From the NCBI GenBank assembly GCA_905221605.1, contig CAJNDS010002402.1, forward strand, positions 310,001 through 374,000: a DNA stretch of 64,000 bases, in the 5' to 3' direction. This DNA is from Symbiodinium natans (Eukaryota > Sar > Dinophyceae > Suessiales > Symbiodiniaceae). The notes under the pieces are model-generated. The model did not search any database and was not told the DNA's origin. It saw only the letters and a program-made list of their open reading frames with translations. Of this stretch, positions 1 to 10,520 are shown piece after piece (positions within the stretch are counted from its first letter, which is position 1; every line of letters starts with the position of its first letter). A program made the position numbers and the translations under genes.

Positions 1-2580
1 TTGAGCGTGTGAGGGCGACAGGGCAACACATGGAGTTTTTCATACCCTCAAACTACGCAGCAACTACTCAGCAACTACTCTCAACCCTACCTTAGCACCC
101 ATCGGTTTGCTTTTGCTTCCGAAGTTTGTCTGATCTGTCATCTCCTCTTTGTGTGACATGCGCAGTCAGCCACTAAGCTTCTCAGGAGGCTTTCATGAAG
201 CTGCTGTGCGGAGATCTCCAGAGCTGAGCATGGCACGAAGACGTCTGCACTGCTGAGAAGTATCGCGGGATGGGATGTGGCTGCTTTGGAGGGATGGACC
301 AGGGTTGAGACGGTTGAGACATGGGCACCGAAGTGTTTAAGCCTGTGCCTGTAGGAGCCTAGGTGGGAGGGTCTGCGTGACCAGCAAAGCTGGTCGAGCG
401 TGCCAGCACTCTGTTGCCAGGTAGCAAGTCTGCATGGTGCTCCTCTTGTCTACATGTGGCAAGATGTGACAGGATCTGCAAAAGATGGCACCCGCATGTG
501 GTAGATGCGCCGCACAACGCTGCAGCTTGATTACGGGCCACCTGTATGGTAAGGCTAACTTTGTGTGATCCTGTTGCCAGTTGAGCGCAAGCAGACTAGG
601 TCTACATCCAAAGAACGACCGGGGGTTTGCCATAATCATCGGAAAAATCTGCGATCGGAGACTGGAAATCGGCCGGGCTCAAGTGATCAGGCATTGAAGC
701 GTGGGAGATGTCCCCAACGGTTCAGGGTTTAAACTGCGTCAAGCACTTCTTGGCCAGGCTTGGAAGCATCTAGCCGAAAGGGGTGAGAGCGACAGAAGCC
801 TGCCCCTTACTGTGACGCGCTTCGCTCTGCAGCGTTGATCTACCTGGCCATGCTACCGCCTTTTCTTTTGCCGATAACACGCACCTTCCAGGCCTGGAGC
901 GAGCTGCAGAGCAGCTGCAGGAGAGGCCGGGTCGCTCCTGCCAAGTTCCATGATTTTTTCCCACACGGTGTCGGTTTCGTAGGTTTCTCGCGTGGCCATG
1001 CAGAGGTGCCAATGGATGGGCGATCCAGTCAGCAGTGCAGCATTGGGAGTCGCCATCAACAACTTCAGGCACGGTCTTAACCGCGACCGTTAGTCTTTCC
1101 AAGTCTTTGCGAGTTTGTTCCGAGTCTGGAGGCGTGCTTGCCCTGATCCGCATGCAAACTGCCTATCTGTCCTGCAGCGCGCCTATCACACGGAGCACAG
1201 GTCATGCCAGATTCCTAGTTCTTCTGGGCATTCTGATGTCTGTCCAGGCCGAGCCTCGTCCGGCAGCAGCGCCGTGCAAGGCTTGCGGTGCTTTGGAGAG
1301 CGGTTGCCTGTTAGCTCTTGAGACACTGCTCGCATCCATTTGGTCTATCTTGCTCTTCCGGCTTTTTCATTTTGACGCTGCGCGACGCCCTCCCCGGTGC
1401 GGGTCCAGGGGGTGGGGAGAAGGGGTTGGAGAGGTTGCAGCGGAACCTCCGCCCCAGTAGCCGATCCAGAGCGGCTAAGCCATGGGTAGCTCAACGGTTC
1501 TAAGGCAATGTCGTGCAACGACTATCAGGATGAGGTCGAATGCGAGACCTCTCGTTCTCAATAAGCTTCCCCCAACCAAACCATAGTCAACGCAGCACGA
1601 CCCAGGAGCTGGGGAGGGGGAGCGGGCCGACACCCAACAAAAAGAGAGATTGGGTCGAACACTCACTTGCATGGAAGGGCAGGGCAACATTTAGGGCTTT
1701 TGGGGGCGGGGATGCAGCGGAGGAAGGGGGCTTCTCACCTCATGACATGGCCGAGGGCCGAGAGGCGAATTCTACGGAAGACTCACTTCATGCGCCTCCG
1801 ATGGATGCTGCGGGCGACGTGCCCTGCAAATGGGGTGACCACGGCCACGGTAGATGAAAGTGACCTGCATGCCAGTTAACCTTGATGGAGGCAGATGTGC
1901 CGAGCGATTGAGGCGGTGACATCACAGAACGTCCTCGTCTTTTTACAGGCTAGCTCGGAGCGTTGCAATGATTGCAAAGAGGCGACTCGCTCCCGGTCAG
2001 GCAATACTAGTGTGCATTCAAGCACTGTGCGATCTTCTGGTGGAGTGCTCCGCGCAGCCACATCCCGAGCGCGAGCGTAGTCTGCTGTGGTGTTTACCCG
2101 GTCCGCCTCGCGATGTCTAGGATGTCGCAGATGACGGATCCCGCATGGTCCGAGGAGGCGATGCGGGATTGCACAGCTGGCCAGGGCATGACGGCCTTAA
2201 AGTGGCCATTAAGTTGCACTCCTATTGGCCAGGAGCGTGAGTGCGCTCAAGAAAGTGATGAGCTGCATCACCTTCTTCTGGGGTCCAACGCTTGATGCTG
2301 TGCTGTCGAGCTCCGTGGTTGGTGCTTTGAATCCAGTATTAGGTTCGCATATGATGTGAGGCTGTCGGCTCTTCGGCGATTGCTGTGGCGATTGGGTCTT
2401 GCAGCGGAGCTGTTCATGTCAGACGGCGCAGGCCTCGACGCTCCTCAAACATCTTCAAACATCTTCAAAGTCTTGATCTTCCTCTTCTGCGCCAGACTAG
2501 ATTAGATGAATGAACATGCAAGGGCAAGCGGATAACCCAGACACCAAGGCACTGCAGGAGATCACATTTATTTTCTGATG
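1..2580. other. No supported gene
   Basis: Only short open stretches are present and none shows a domain. Two minus-strand stretches (about 853-1062 and 1876-2061) have fairly protein-like composition, but no splice context or motif supports them, and every recognised gene in the window is on the plus strand. Confidence 0.5.
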
Positions 2581-2588
2581 CTCTTGTA

Positions 2589-3365
2589 ATGTCAAAGCAT
2601 TTCAAAGCCTGCACTTGCTGGAAGGATCTGCAAGCCTCCATGGCTTCCAGCCTGGCCGCAGCCAAGGTGGATGTGTCCGGATGTGTTTTGAAGGTCCGGG
2701 CATTCCGGGCACAAGGCCCCGTGTTCCGCCAGGCGTCTTGGGCGAAGCTCGAGTCTGATGTGCTGGGTCCCGTCCTCTCTCGAAGAATTTCGAAGCTTCC
2801 TGCGAAGCCTGCGAAGCCTGCGCAGCCTGCGAAGCCTCCGAAGCGCCAGCGCATCGCTCGACCAGGCTTGAGGCTCAATCTCGAGCCTTGGCATGAAGCC
2901 ACGTGCTTTGAGGCACGGAAAAGCATGTTCGCACGATCGAGCTCAATGCCAGTCCTAAAGACCACAGCCCTGCCTGGCGTAGGCTGGTGGATGCACCGAC
3001 AGCTACGCGGATTTGCTCACGGCTCCACTGTGCAGGTAGGGATACTTGTCCATGGCATCATGCTGGAATACTGTCTACTGGCACCCAGCATGCGATGGTG
3101 TCCAGGCTCTGCCTCCTGCCGGCCGTGCCCTTGGCTTTGGAGGCCTGGAGCTGGAAGCAGAGCTGGCCGTAGCTTCGTGTGGCTTCGGCATGTGTGGGGT
3201 TTGAGGCAGAGGTCCAGAGCCGCGATGCTGGGGCCGCCGCGGCTTCAGACCTCCAATCTCTTCCTTGCATCTCACATCGCAGAACCACTCTGCAGAGGTG
3301 TCGGCGCCATGGAGAGGCGGTCACTGGCACATTCAATGCGCCAACTTCTGGTTGAGGCGTGGTGA
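2589..3365 (+). CDS. Doubtful 258-residue ORF, unknown
   Basis: An uninterrupted ORF with ATG start and TGA stop that I do not recognise. Residues about 70-85 are a Lys/Ala/Pro repeat (KLPAKPAKPAQPAKPPKR) coded by a 9-bp tandem repeat. After about residue 115 the composition turns Trp/Arg/Cys/Ser-rich and looks like non-coding sequence read by chance. The minus strand is also open over the first part, as expected where a repeat lacks stops on both strands. A real exon, if any, is probably confined to the first 100 residues, which have helix-like composition. Function cannot be inferred. Confidence 0.2.
   Translation: MSKHFKACTCWKDLQASMASSLAAAKVDVSGCVLKVRAFRAQGPVFRQASWAKLESDVLGPVLSRRISKLPAKPAKPAQPAKPPKRQRIARPGLRLNLEPWHEATCFEARKSMFARSSSMPVLKTTALPGVGWWMHRQLRGFAHGSTVQVGILVHGIMLEYCLLAPSMRWCPGSASCRPCPWLWRPGAGSRAGRSFVWLRHVWGLRQRSRAAMLGPPRLQTSNLFLASHIAEPLCRGVGAMERRSLAHSMRQLLVEAW
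2801..2843 (+). repeat. 9-bp tandem repeat (GCGAAGCCT)
   Basis: About four copies of GCGAAGCCT with one or two substitutions. Read in the surrounding ORF they give repeated Ala-Lys-Pro. Confidence 0.8.
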
Positions 3366-3890
3366 TTGCGATTGGAGAGAGACATGGAAAAGTTTATACA
3401 TGGTTTGCTCGTTGCAGGCATGGTCGCCCCTCGGAGGCTTTTAAGGCAGCGAAGGAAGAGTTGTGACTCTCCCCACCGAAAGTTGTGATGCCATGGCAGG
3501 AGAGTGGCATGGAAGATCCGTTCAAAGCTTTCGTGAGTTGAAAGTTGCTGTTGGCTAGTTGGCCAGGTTTGGACATCGTTTGCTAGTCCCCCTATCCGCT
3601 AGCAAGCTACGCAAACTATAGGAAATCCCACAGCATGCCATCGCAAGCCCTGCAAGCTCTTCAAGCCGAGCCGCTAAGCCCCTCTCGTTTCACCTTCAAG
3701 AACAAGAATAGGTTGGCGCGGGTCCTTCGGGCCGAGATTTCACCGCTTTTCCCACCGCATTGGACCGATGAAGGACCAAGAGAAGAGCTTCCATGCTTCC
3801 ACAGGTACTGTAGCGTGCAATGGCCCCTCCACGGGTGTACGAATTAGGGCATGCGAGGAACAAGTGGTTGAATCAACTTGAATCAGATCC
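3366..3890. other. Intergenic, no gene seen
   Basis: Short ORFs only. It ends in the spliced-leader-like GGCTCAAG that precedes the dioxygenase gene. Confidence 0.5.
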
Positions 3891-3898
3891 GGCTCAAG
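3891..3898 (+). promoter_or_regulatory. Possible spliced-leader remnant
   Basis: GGCTCAAG equals the last eight bases of the dinoflagellate spliced leader and ends 31 bases before the dioxygenase ATG at 3930. An 8-mer is expected about once per strand in 64 kb, so the match alone is weak. Its position directly before an intron-free ORF, as at 15126, is what makes it notable. In known dinoflagellate retrogenes such remnants are left when a trans-spliced mRNA is copied back into the genome. Confidence 0.4.
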
Positions 3899-3929
3899 TC
3901 TTCGATTGGGGAGATGTGTGCTCCTTGAG

Positions 3930-5357
3930 ATGAGCTCCCTCAATGTCTCCGATTTTGCTGTAACCGCGGGGGCAGATGAATGGCAGCAGAAGGCGGCGGG
4001 GATCTTTCGGGATGCCGGTTTCTGCGTGATTCTCAACGCCCTCAGTGAATCAACAGCATCTGACGTGCTGGAGAGCTGCCTCGACGCGGAGCGAAAGATG
4101 TTGGAGCTGGATCCTGAGAGGATCGGGTGCCGCGACCCTGGTCGGTACAGCTTTGGGGCTGCCAGCCAGTCTGGCCACATGCTTCATTATGAAGCATGGT
4201 CACAGCTGCTGTCCTGTGAGGCTGTGCTGCATGCGCTGCACGCGATCTTTCCCGACGGATTCTGCTTTTGTGGCGGCGGTGGTGACTTCGTCCTGGGAGA
4301 GACCCTGAACTATCAAGCCCTGCACTCTGATTTAGGGCCTGGCCGAGTTCCTTCCGAGCATCGTTTGGAAAATGCACCCCCCAAGATCGCAGTGAACTTC
4401 ACTGTGCAAGAAATAGGCGCAGAGAATGGGCCCATGAGAGTCATACCAGGCAAGAAGGTCATCAGTGGGCAGCAAGACATTCCTCCCAAGTTCGCAGATG
4501 AACCTGAACGATACAAGCAGTCCAAGCTTTTTCCGCTGCCGGCTGGTGCCGCAATCATTCGAGACCTGAGGTTGTGGCATGGTGGTACTCCAAATCTAAG
4601 TGCAGAGACACGCTTCTTGCCAAGTGTGGAGGCGTTCTCTGCCAAGTACGCGTCTTTCATCTCCGGTCAGCATGCAAGTGAAGGCTGGTGCCGGGCATGC
4701 CAATGGCACCACTGCAGCATCCCTCTGAAAGATCGGCGATGCTGTTTACCCGAATACCTTTTTCTCAAACTGCCGCCTGCAGTTCAAGCAGTCTGTTCGG
4801 CCATACGCTCGCAGGACGCGGTTCCAACCGACTTTCGAGAGTTTGCCCACCTACGGCGCTCGTGGGAGGCAGGTGCCAGCTCAAGCCAGGTCTCGTCGAA
4901 GCCGATGTGGCAACCTTGGCGGCACGAGAAGAGTTTGCCAAGTTCGATGCCGAAGGCTCCAAAGCCTCTGATAGATGATTGGAGCGGTAGGAGGAAATGG
5001 CGTGGGAGAGTTGACTGGAACAGATCCTGGAGCGAGGCCAGAAACTCCAGGCAGGAGTTCAAGGGATATGCTGCGACGAACAAGTCCAGCAAGCTGGATC
5101 ATGATGAAGCTGGGAACAAAGACAACCAGGTCATTGCAAGTGTGCGGGGTGCAGCTGCAGCCATCGCCGCTGTCGTTGCAAAGAGTGCTCGAGTTACGCT
5201 AGGTCTTGTCGTGTTGTATCGAGCAACGAAAGTATGGGCAGCGTTCCTTACAATCTCTGAACGTTTTGTGACGGATGCGAGTCGTAGTGCACTACGAGTT
5301 CTGCCGACGATCGTGACTCGAATTCTGGGCCGGCTTGCCGTCCTGAGGCGCCTGTAA
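3930..5357 (+). CDS. PhyH-family 2-oxoglutarate/Fe(II) dioxygenase with long C-terminal extension
   Basis: A 475-residue intron-free ORF. The frame stays open upstream, but 3930 is its first ATG. The phytanoyl-CoA dioxygenase (PhyH) fold spans about residues 15-245. The iron triad is visible as H132-x-D134 in QALHSDLGPG and H217 in LWHGGTPN, with R228 in LSAETR placed to bind 2-oxoglutarate. Family members hydroxylate lipids, alkaloids or other small molecules, and the substrate here cannot be told. The part after about residue 260 does not belong to the family. It is Ser/Arg/Trp-rich, then ends in an Ala/Val-rich stretch of about 75 residues (from QVIASVRGAAAA) that could form an amphipathic or membrane-associated helix. 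The lack of introns and the GGCTCAAG just upstream suggest a retrogene. The dioxygenase call is firm and the extension is unexplained. Confidence 0.85.
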   Translation: MSSLNVSDFAVTAGADEWQQKAAGIFRDAGFCVILNALSESTASDVLESCLDAERKMLELDPERIGCRDPGRYSFGAASQSGHMLHYEAWSQLLSCEAVLHALHAIFPDGFCFCGGGGDFVLGETLNYQALHSDLGPGRVPSEHRLENAPPKIAVNFTVQEIGAENGPMRVIPGKKVISGQQDIPPKFADEPERYKQSKLFPLPAGAAIIRDLRLWHGGTPNLSAETRFLPSVEAFSAKYASFISGQHASEGWCRACQWHHCSIPLKDRRCCLPEYLFLKLPPAVQAVCSAIRSQDAVPTDFREFAHLRRSWEAGASSSQVSSKPMWQPWRHEKSLPSSMPKAPKPLIDDWSGRRKWRGRVDWNRSWSEARNSRQEFKGYAATNKSSKLDHDEAGNKDNQVIASVRGAAAAIAAVVAKSARVTLGLVVLYRATKVWAAFLTISERFVTDASRSALRVLPTIVTRILGRLAVLRRL

Positions 5358-5563
5358 CGCAGGCCAGGACAAGAAGGCAACGTTGTTGTGACAGAACCTT
5401 CAGGGTGGACTGGCATTGCTGGCTGCTTTGTCGGAACCGACACGCCCGATACCTGCCTGAACTCAATGCCTCTGTACTGGAGCCATGCCCGATGATGGGT
5501 TCAGGTTCGGTCAGCTGTGATCTGTGTTGTTGCGAGTTGTCTACTGCAATGCTGGAAGCCCAG

Positions 5564-5600
<37 letters not shown>

Positions 5601-6380
5601 TCACTCCTTGCGCCATACGCTCCTTGATTGAGTTGACGCGCTGGAAAAGACCGAGCCTGTTCTGAAGGCCATCGCAGACGCTGTAGGCAAACAGTCGAGC
5701 TAATAACAGCTGCTTGCTCCTCTACTCCAGCCCATACTGCAGCAATGCTATGAACTAGTATTGTCAGCTGCACACCGAAGGTCGGAGAGCTCCAGCACCA
5801 CATGCACAGAGCCCCCAGAATGTAGTGCAGTCGCACGCGTGCGACCGCGGCGAAGATGCTTCTAGTGGAGAAGTTGACTTGTTTTTCACATTACCTCTTC
5901 ACTGCCGTGGGCCAATGCGAGGGAAGTGAAGGCAGCCAGGTTTAAGAAGAACAGACCTCTGAATTTCCGATGTTTCTCTGAGATGTCGATGGTTTTGTGC
6001 ATGTGCTTGCTTTCGGCCAGCTTCGGATTCTGAGTTTCCGTCATCTCCGCTGTCTTTGCAAGATCAATATGTTGTGGCATGACAGCAGTACGTGGCCAGC
6101 ATACATAGTGCAGATCCCGGAAGGTAAGCAGCAGCGTCAGTCATGGTAGTCAGGCCGCACAGACCTTCGCAGTGTAGTGAGTGTAGTGCCTTCGAAGTCC
6201 TGCATCCTGCTGCCTTCACCTGAAATTATAAACACAAGCTCTGCCCTCGTGGCCGGCCCCCGCACTTCGTAGCGTGTGGTGCCGAGACTGTACTATCATC
6301 GCTGAAGATTTCGCTATTTTCGCTTGGGTGGCTCGAGTGCGGATTGAGAAGCTTGGAGTGGCCTTTCCGCACGATTTTCA
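5358..6380. other. Intergenic with CA microsatellite
   Basis: No gene is supported. ORFs near 5400-5840 on both strands run through the CA repeat and are artefacts of it. Confidence 0.5.
5570..5597. repeat. (CA)n microsatellite
   Basis: Fourteen consecutive CA units. Confidence 0.95.
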
Positions 6381-6386
6381 GGTCTC

Positions 6387-7395
6387 ATGTCGCTACGATT
6401 GCGGTCACGGTCCAGAGATAGAGAAAGAATACGGCGGAGATCCAACTCCCGATCCCGAAGGACCTTCCAAACAGTCATAGGATGTCTGAAGGAAGCTGCA
6501 CATTGTCGGAAGTTGAACACAGGAGTTTCTTTTTGTTTCTGTGGCTCGAACTTGTCGGATTGCGGCTGTTTTTTCTTCGAAATGCAGGCGCCCCGTTGAA
6601 CGGGTGGAAAGGGAAAGGACAAGGCGAAGACGGAGTGCCACGCCAGCTTCAAAGAGCAGGAGCAGCTGACGAGCTAACGAGTGCTGCCGTGGCTTGGGCG
6701 GTGTACAGGAGTCCCAAGAAGAAGTCAGGCAGAAGCGGCAGAAGGGAGCCTCCGAAAGTTGCCCCGCATTCTGTTGTGGATAGTCCCCAGGTGGTGGAGG
6801 TGGTGGAGGTGGTGGTGGCAGTGGCTTTGATGTCAAAGTCATGCCGGAAGATCTGGAGCGAGTGCAGGCGCTTGCAAGGCTGGGCGAGAGATTCGTATAT
6901 GTCAGCTATGTCTACCTATTTGTGTACCTTTTCTTCTGTTGGCGCATGGCCCTCTGGGCCCCCCTCTGGATGCGTGCTCCAGGCAGTACAATCAGAACAA
7001 GTCGGTTGCACAGGCTTCCAAGGGTGCAGCGTGCATGTTGACTCAGTTGTTTGCTGCTTCGCTCCGTTTCGTTTGCAGCTGGTGTCTCGAGAGGCCGTAG
7101 CTCTGCATCTGGAACAGACGAAGAACCAGCAGCCACCTAATCCTGAGGTGGAGACTTTCTTGTCTCAGCTATTGGGATGCACTAGACAAACTGGTTTGTC
7201 ACGTGTGCGCTCGGGTCCTGACAATGCTGTTGTGTTACCCAGGTACCCTCAGATCCAGGTGTTTCTCAGCTTGTTTTTTTTGAACAGCCTGGAGACCGTA
7301 CAATAAGAAAATTCATGCATTCACGAAGCCAGGCACATGCTGCGGCTCGATTACGAGCACTGCCCAAAGAGGCTCAGACAAACGTCCGTGTCTGA
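6387..7395 (+). CDS. Multi-exon Arg/Ser- and Gly-rich protein, possible RNA-processing factor
   Basis: Several exon-like stretches follow one another. Exon 6387 to about 6473 codes an RS-type segment (RSRSRDRERIRRRSNSRSRR). Exon 6709-6790 starts after an AG acceptor and codes RSPKKKSGRSGRREPPK, ending at CAG before GTGGTG. Another frame from about 6790 reads a run of ten Gly followed by SGFDVKVMPEDLERVQALAR, a likely helix. Exon 7243-7395 starts after CCCAG and codes PSDPGVSQLVFFEQPGDRTI and a basic Ala-rich helix, then TGA. RS domains are typical of splicing and mRNA-processing factors, but no RRM or other diagnostic domain is visible. Whether all exons belong together, and whether the Pro-rich exons downstream continue the same gene, is inference. 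Confidence 0.4.
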
Positions 7396-7870
7396 GAGCT
7401 CAGGTAGCGAGGAGGTAGAGGCAGCTAGATTATCTATCGCTAGAGGAGGTAGTGAGATGCAGTGAGCTCGGCTGGCTATCTTGCGAGGTCCTTATGCGTG
7501 GTGGCCTGGGTAGCGCCCGTGATCCCACGGCGATGCTGCTCGGGAGGTGTGGCATCGTGGCATCTTGTGTGGATTCATGGTGAGTCTGCTCCACGTCGCT
7601 GCAGGATACGACAGGTTGATCCTTTCAACACCACCTGGGTGCCCCACACACCCGGCATGCAGCCGTTCCCAACGCAATCGCAGCCACTCTGCTGAATCCT
7701 GACACCAGTAGTCTGTGTTTGGAGTGCTGACCGGTGGCAAGCCCGAGGGTAGCAGCCCAACAAACCATGGCGACAGCTGGCCTGTTTCCTGTTGCCTGGT
7801 CTTCTGCTTCCTCACAAAAGCCACATCAGCTGATGGGAGTGGCATGTACATCGTTTCGCATGTCAGGTGG

Positions 7871-10520
7871 CGAAGATCGCTCCCGAGCCCAAAGCGCCGC
7901 AACTGGCTCAAGTTAAAGTTGGTGACTCAGTCATAAGGTTTCCTCCGTCTTGCTTCCTCTGCTTTGCTGCTGTTCTGACCTTCCGTGCAACTGAAAGGTA
8001 GCTTGGTGTAGACTCGTAGACACGTGAGGATCGAGATGAGGGTGAGTACGATGCCCTGACGGCACTAGCCGAAGGACCGGGAATGACCAGTAAACCTGCC
8101 TGCGTTGAGTAATGCTCAGCGGCTGCTGTTGCCCAATTGACCCAGCGACAGGGGAGCTGATGCAAAGCGCCAGGATGCAAAAGGCACAGGGCAGATAGGG
8201 CAGTTCTCTGGGAAGGGGTTTCGACGATGGCTTTGGAATCAACACGCCGCCGCATGTTGATGTCCGCACTGAGCACTGCAGAGCGCAGTCCATGCTCAGA
8301 TTGAAGCTGTGCAGGCACTCACAAATGCTACGGCGAAGGCAATCCCGACCGATTCCTAGTTCGAGAGGGAAACCACGGGAGCTTGAGCGAAAGTGCGAAA
8401 GTGCGAAAGCGTCCCAAAGACTAAAGCACGATCTAAGGAAGCCGGTGCTCTCTGATTGGAGAAGAGCAGGAGCCTCAGTCTGCTCAGGCCCCATTTCACG
8501 GCGTACTAGTCAGACACTCAGGCACGGCCGCAGCCTGGAGAGGAGGTACCTGGCTCGCTTCCTGGTGCTCCGAACTTGGCATCGCCGCTGCCTTTTCCGC
8601 CGGGCCCACCGGGTGCGCCGGGCCCACTGGGCCTGCCTGGCTCATCGGGCCCGCTGAGCCCACCTGGCCCACCGGGCCCGCCGGGCGGTCCGCCGGGTCC
8701 GCTGGGTGGTCCACCGGGTCCGCCGGGCGGTCCACCGGGTCCACCCGGTCCACCGGCTCCACCACCAGGGAAGGCGGGATGAATTCGGTTTGCTGATGGT
8801 TTTGTAGGCACTTCAGCTGCTCTGTGTACAGGCTGTGCCTGAGCAGCTGCCCTCCCCACAGCTTCCTGCTCCACCCCCACTGCCGGCTCCCTTGCTGGCT
8901 CCGCAGACAAGCACCCCATTTTCGAGGGTGACCAGCTGAGATTTCAAATTTGAGAGGCTGATCTCTGGGTTCTCACAAATACGCTTCTCTCGGACTCTGA
9001 GTCCAGGTGCCACCGGCAACGAGTGGTCTTGTCCCGCCTCCGGCGCCCACAGCGCCCGTGGCCCCGCAGCAAGTGCCTGCAGGATGAGATTGGGATGAGA
9101 AGAGGATGAAGAGGGTGAGAAGAGCCTGAAGACAACACGAAGAGATCAATCGACGATGTTTGTCGTCTTGTCGAGATCTGAGGCCCATGCCTTTCCCCCC
9201 GCAGCGCCATCGCCGCCGCCACCGTTACCACCCCTTGGCGGTGCAAAGCCACCACCGCCAGCTTCAGGCGCTGAGAGAGGGAGAGAGCGAGAGAGAGAGA
9301 GAGAGAGCGTTAGAACTCCTTCCGAGCACTCCGAATCTTGCGAGTGTTTCTCCGTTTGTGCCTTTGGAGATGCTAATTAGGAGGAGTGTAGCACGTGCAG
9401 CTTGTGGCTGCAGGCCTTGCCAGTGTCGCAAAGACGAAGCCTCCCCCACCTTTACCAGGCTGTTGGAGTGGGCCTGGGAAATTGAACAGTTCACAGGAAA
9501 TTCGTGATCTGGGTTTGATGTTGCTTGTGTGCATAGTGTCTCGTTTTTGCTATAGTATGTGCTTGCCCGCTTGCACGCACGCGCGCAGTCATGCCTGCAC
9601 GCTTGCGGGCAAACTGAGCGCTCAACTGAGCGGGGGAACCAGTTCCTCTTTGCGCGTGTGGAATGCATGCTTGAGATTGGTCATGAAAGCAAATTAGTCA
9701 ACTACTCGTCTTGCTTTGGCATGAGCATCAGACGATGCTTGAGAAGCTCTTTGGTTTTGCCAGGACGATTTGCAAGTTTCGGGAAACCAGCGTTTTCGAA
9801 GGCAGAAGGGAGGTGGGGAAGGTGGAGATCTGAGGAGGCTTGTGGAAGTTTTTGTCAGGATATTTTTGGGGCGCCGGCGTGTTGTTGGGTTGGGGCGCAG
9901 GCGCGCGATTTTTTGGGGGGGGCGCTCGGCCTCTCGCTGCCAGTTCCGGCACACGAGAAGCGGGCGCCCTCATTGGCCCATGACAACTGCCTCAGCGTTG
10001 TGAAGGAGCCCCTGCCTTTGCTGGAGTGCCGCAGTTCCACATATGCTGCGGACAAACCAGTACCCTCAACCCTAAGAGCACAGAACAAAACAACCACAAT
10101 GGGGGGCAGACAAAGGGCTCAGAGCAAAGAAGCAAAAAAGCCCGCACGCGCGGGGAAGCTCTTGATTGCAAGGTTTGCCCCCCCTGCCGTGCCTACCGGT
10201 GCCATCCTTGTCAGCTCCAGGCGGGGGGGGGAGGGGCGCTTGGAGTTAAGGGCCGTGGTAGCCACCCTGAGATGCCTCATTGCCTCATGCCATCTGCCTT
10301 GAAAACATGCCCTCTACTTGAGGAGCTTCGCCTGCGATGGCTCCAGGCACCCCACTCTCTAAAGGCAGACTTGGACTTGGAATCACGACTTTTTCGAACG
10401 ATCAGGGTCTGCTCCAGCACCACCCCCACCGGCGCCTACCCAATCCACCCCATCTCCATCACCAAGCGCTGCTCTCAATGTGAGGACACTCGCTGACATG
10501 CGTGTGAAGCACTTCCCCAG
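7871..10520 (+). CDS. Multi-exon Pro-rich protein
   Basis: A run of Pro-rich exon candidates on one strand. About 7871-7938 reads AKIAPEPKAPQLAQVKVGDS. About 8283-8359 reads AVHAQIEAVQALTNATAKAI. 8576-8782 is a Gly-Pro-Pro tract. About 9005-9090 reads VPPATSGLVPPPAPTAPVAP. About 9185-9280 reads AFPPAAPSPPPPLPPLGG. 10406-10520 reads SAPAPPPPAPTQSTPSPSPS followed by NVRTLADMRVKHFPR, bounded by CAG and a GT donor. Such C-terminal Pro-rich tails occur in splicing and 3'-end processing factors, which would fit the RS exons upstream (6.4-7.4 kb), so the two may be one gene. No catalytic domain is seen. Frame joins between exons were not verified. Confidence 0.35.
8584..8770 (+). repeat. Gly-Pro-Pro minisatellite
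   Basis: Degenerate tandem 9-bp and 18-bp units of the type CCACCGGGTCCGCCGGGC. The plus strand codes PPGPPGGPPGPLGGPPGPPG, and the minus strand is also open (Gly/Pro). Strict Gly-X-Y collagen periodicity is broken by GGPP steps, so it is not a clear collagen helix. Confidence 0.8.
9282..9311. repeat. (GA)n microsatellite
   Basis: GA-rich tract of about 30 bases. Confidence 0.85.

Noticed and set aside
5405-5836. ORFs across the CA repeat
   Set aside because: They consist largely of alternating His-Thr or Val-Cys coded by the dinucleotide repeat.
8496-8919. Minus-strand collagen-like Gly/Pro ORF
   Set aside because: It mirrors the Gly-Pro-Pro tract on the plus strand. The plus reading sits among other Pro-rich exon candidates on that strand.
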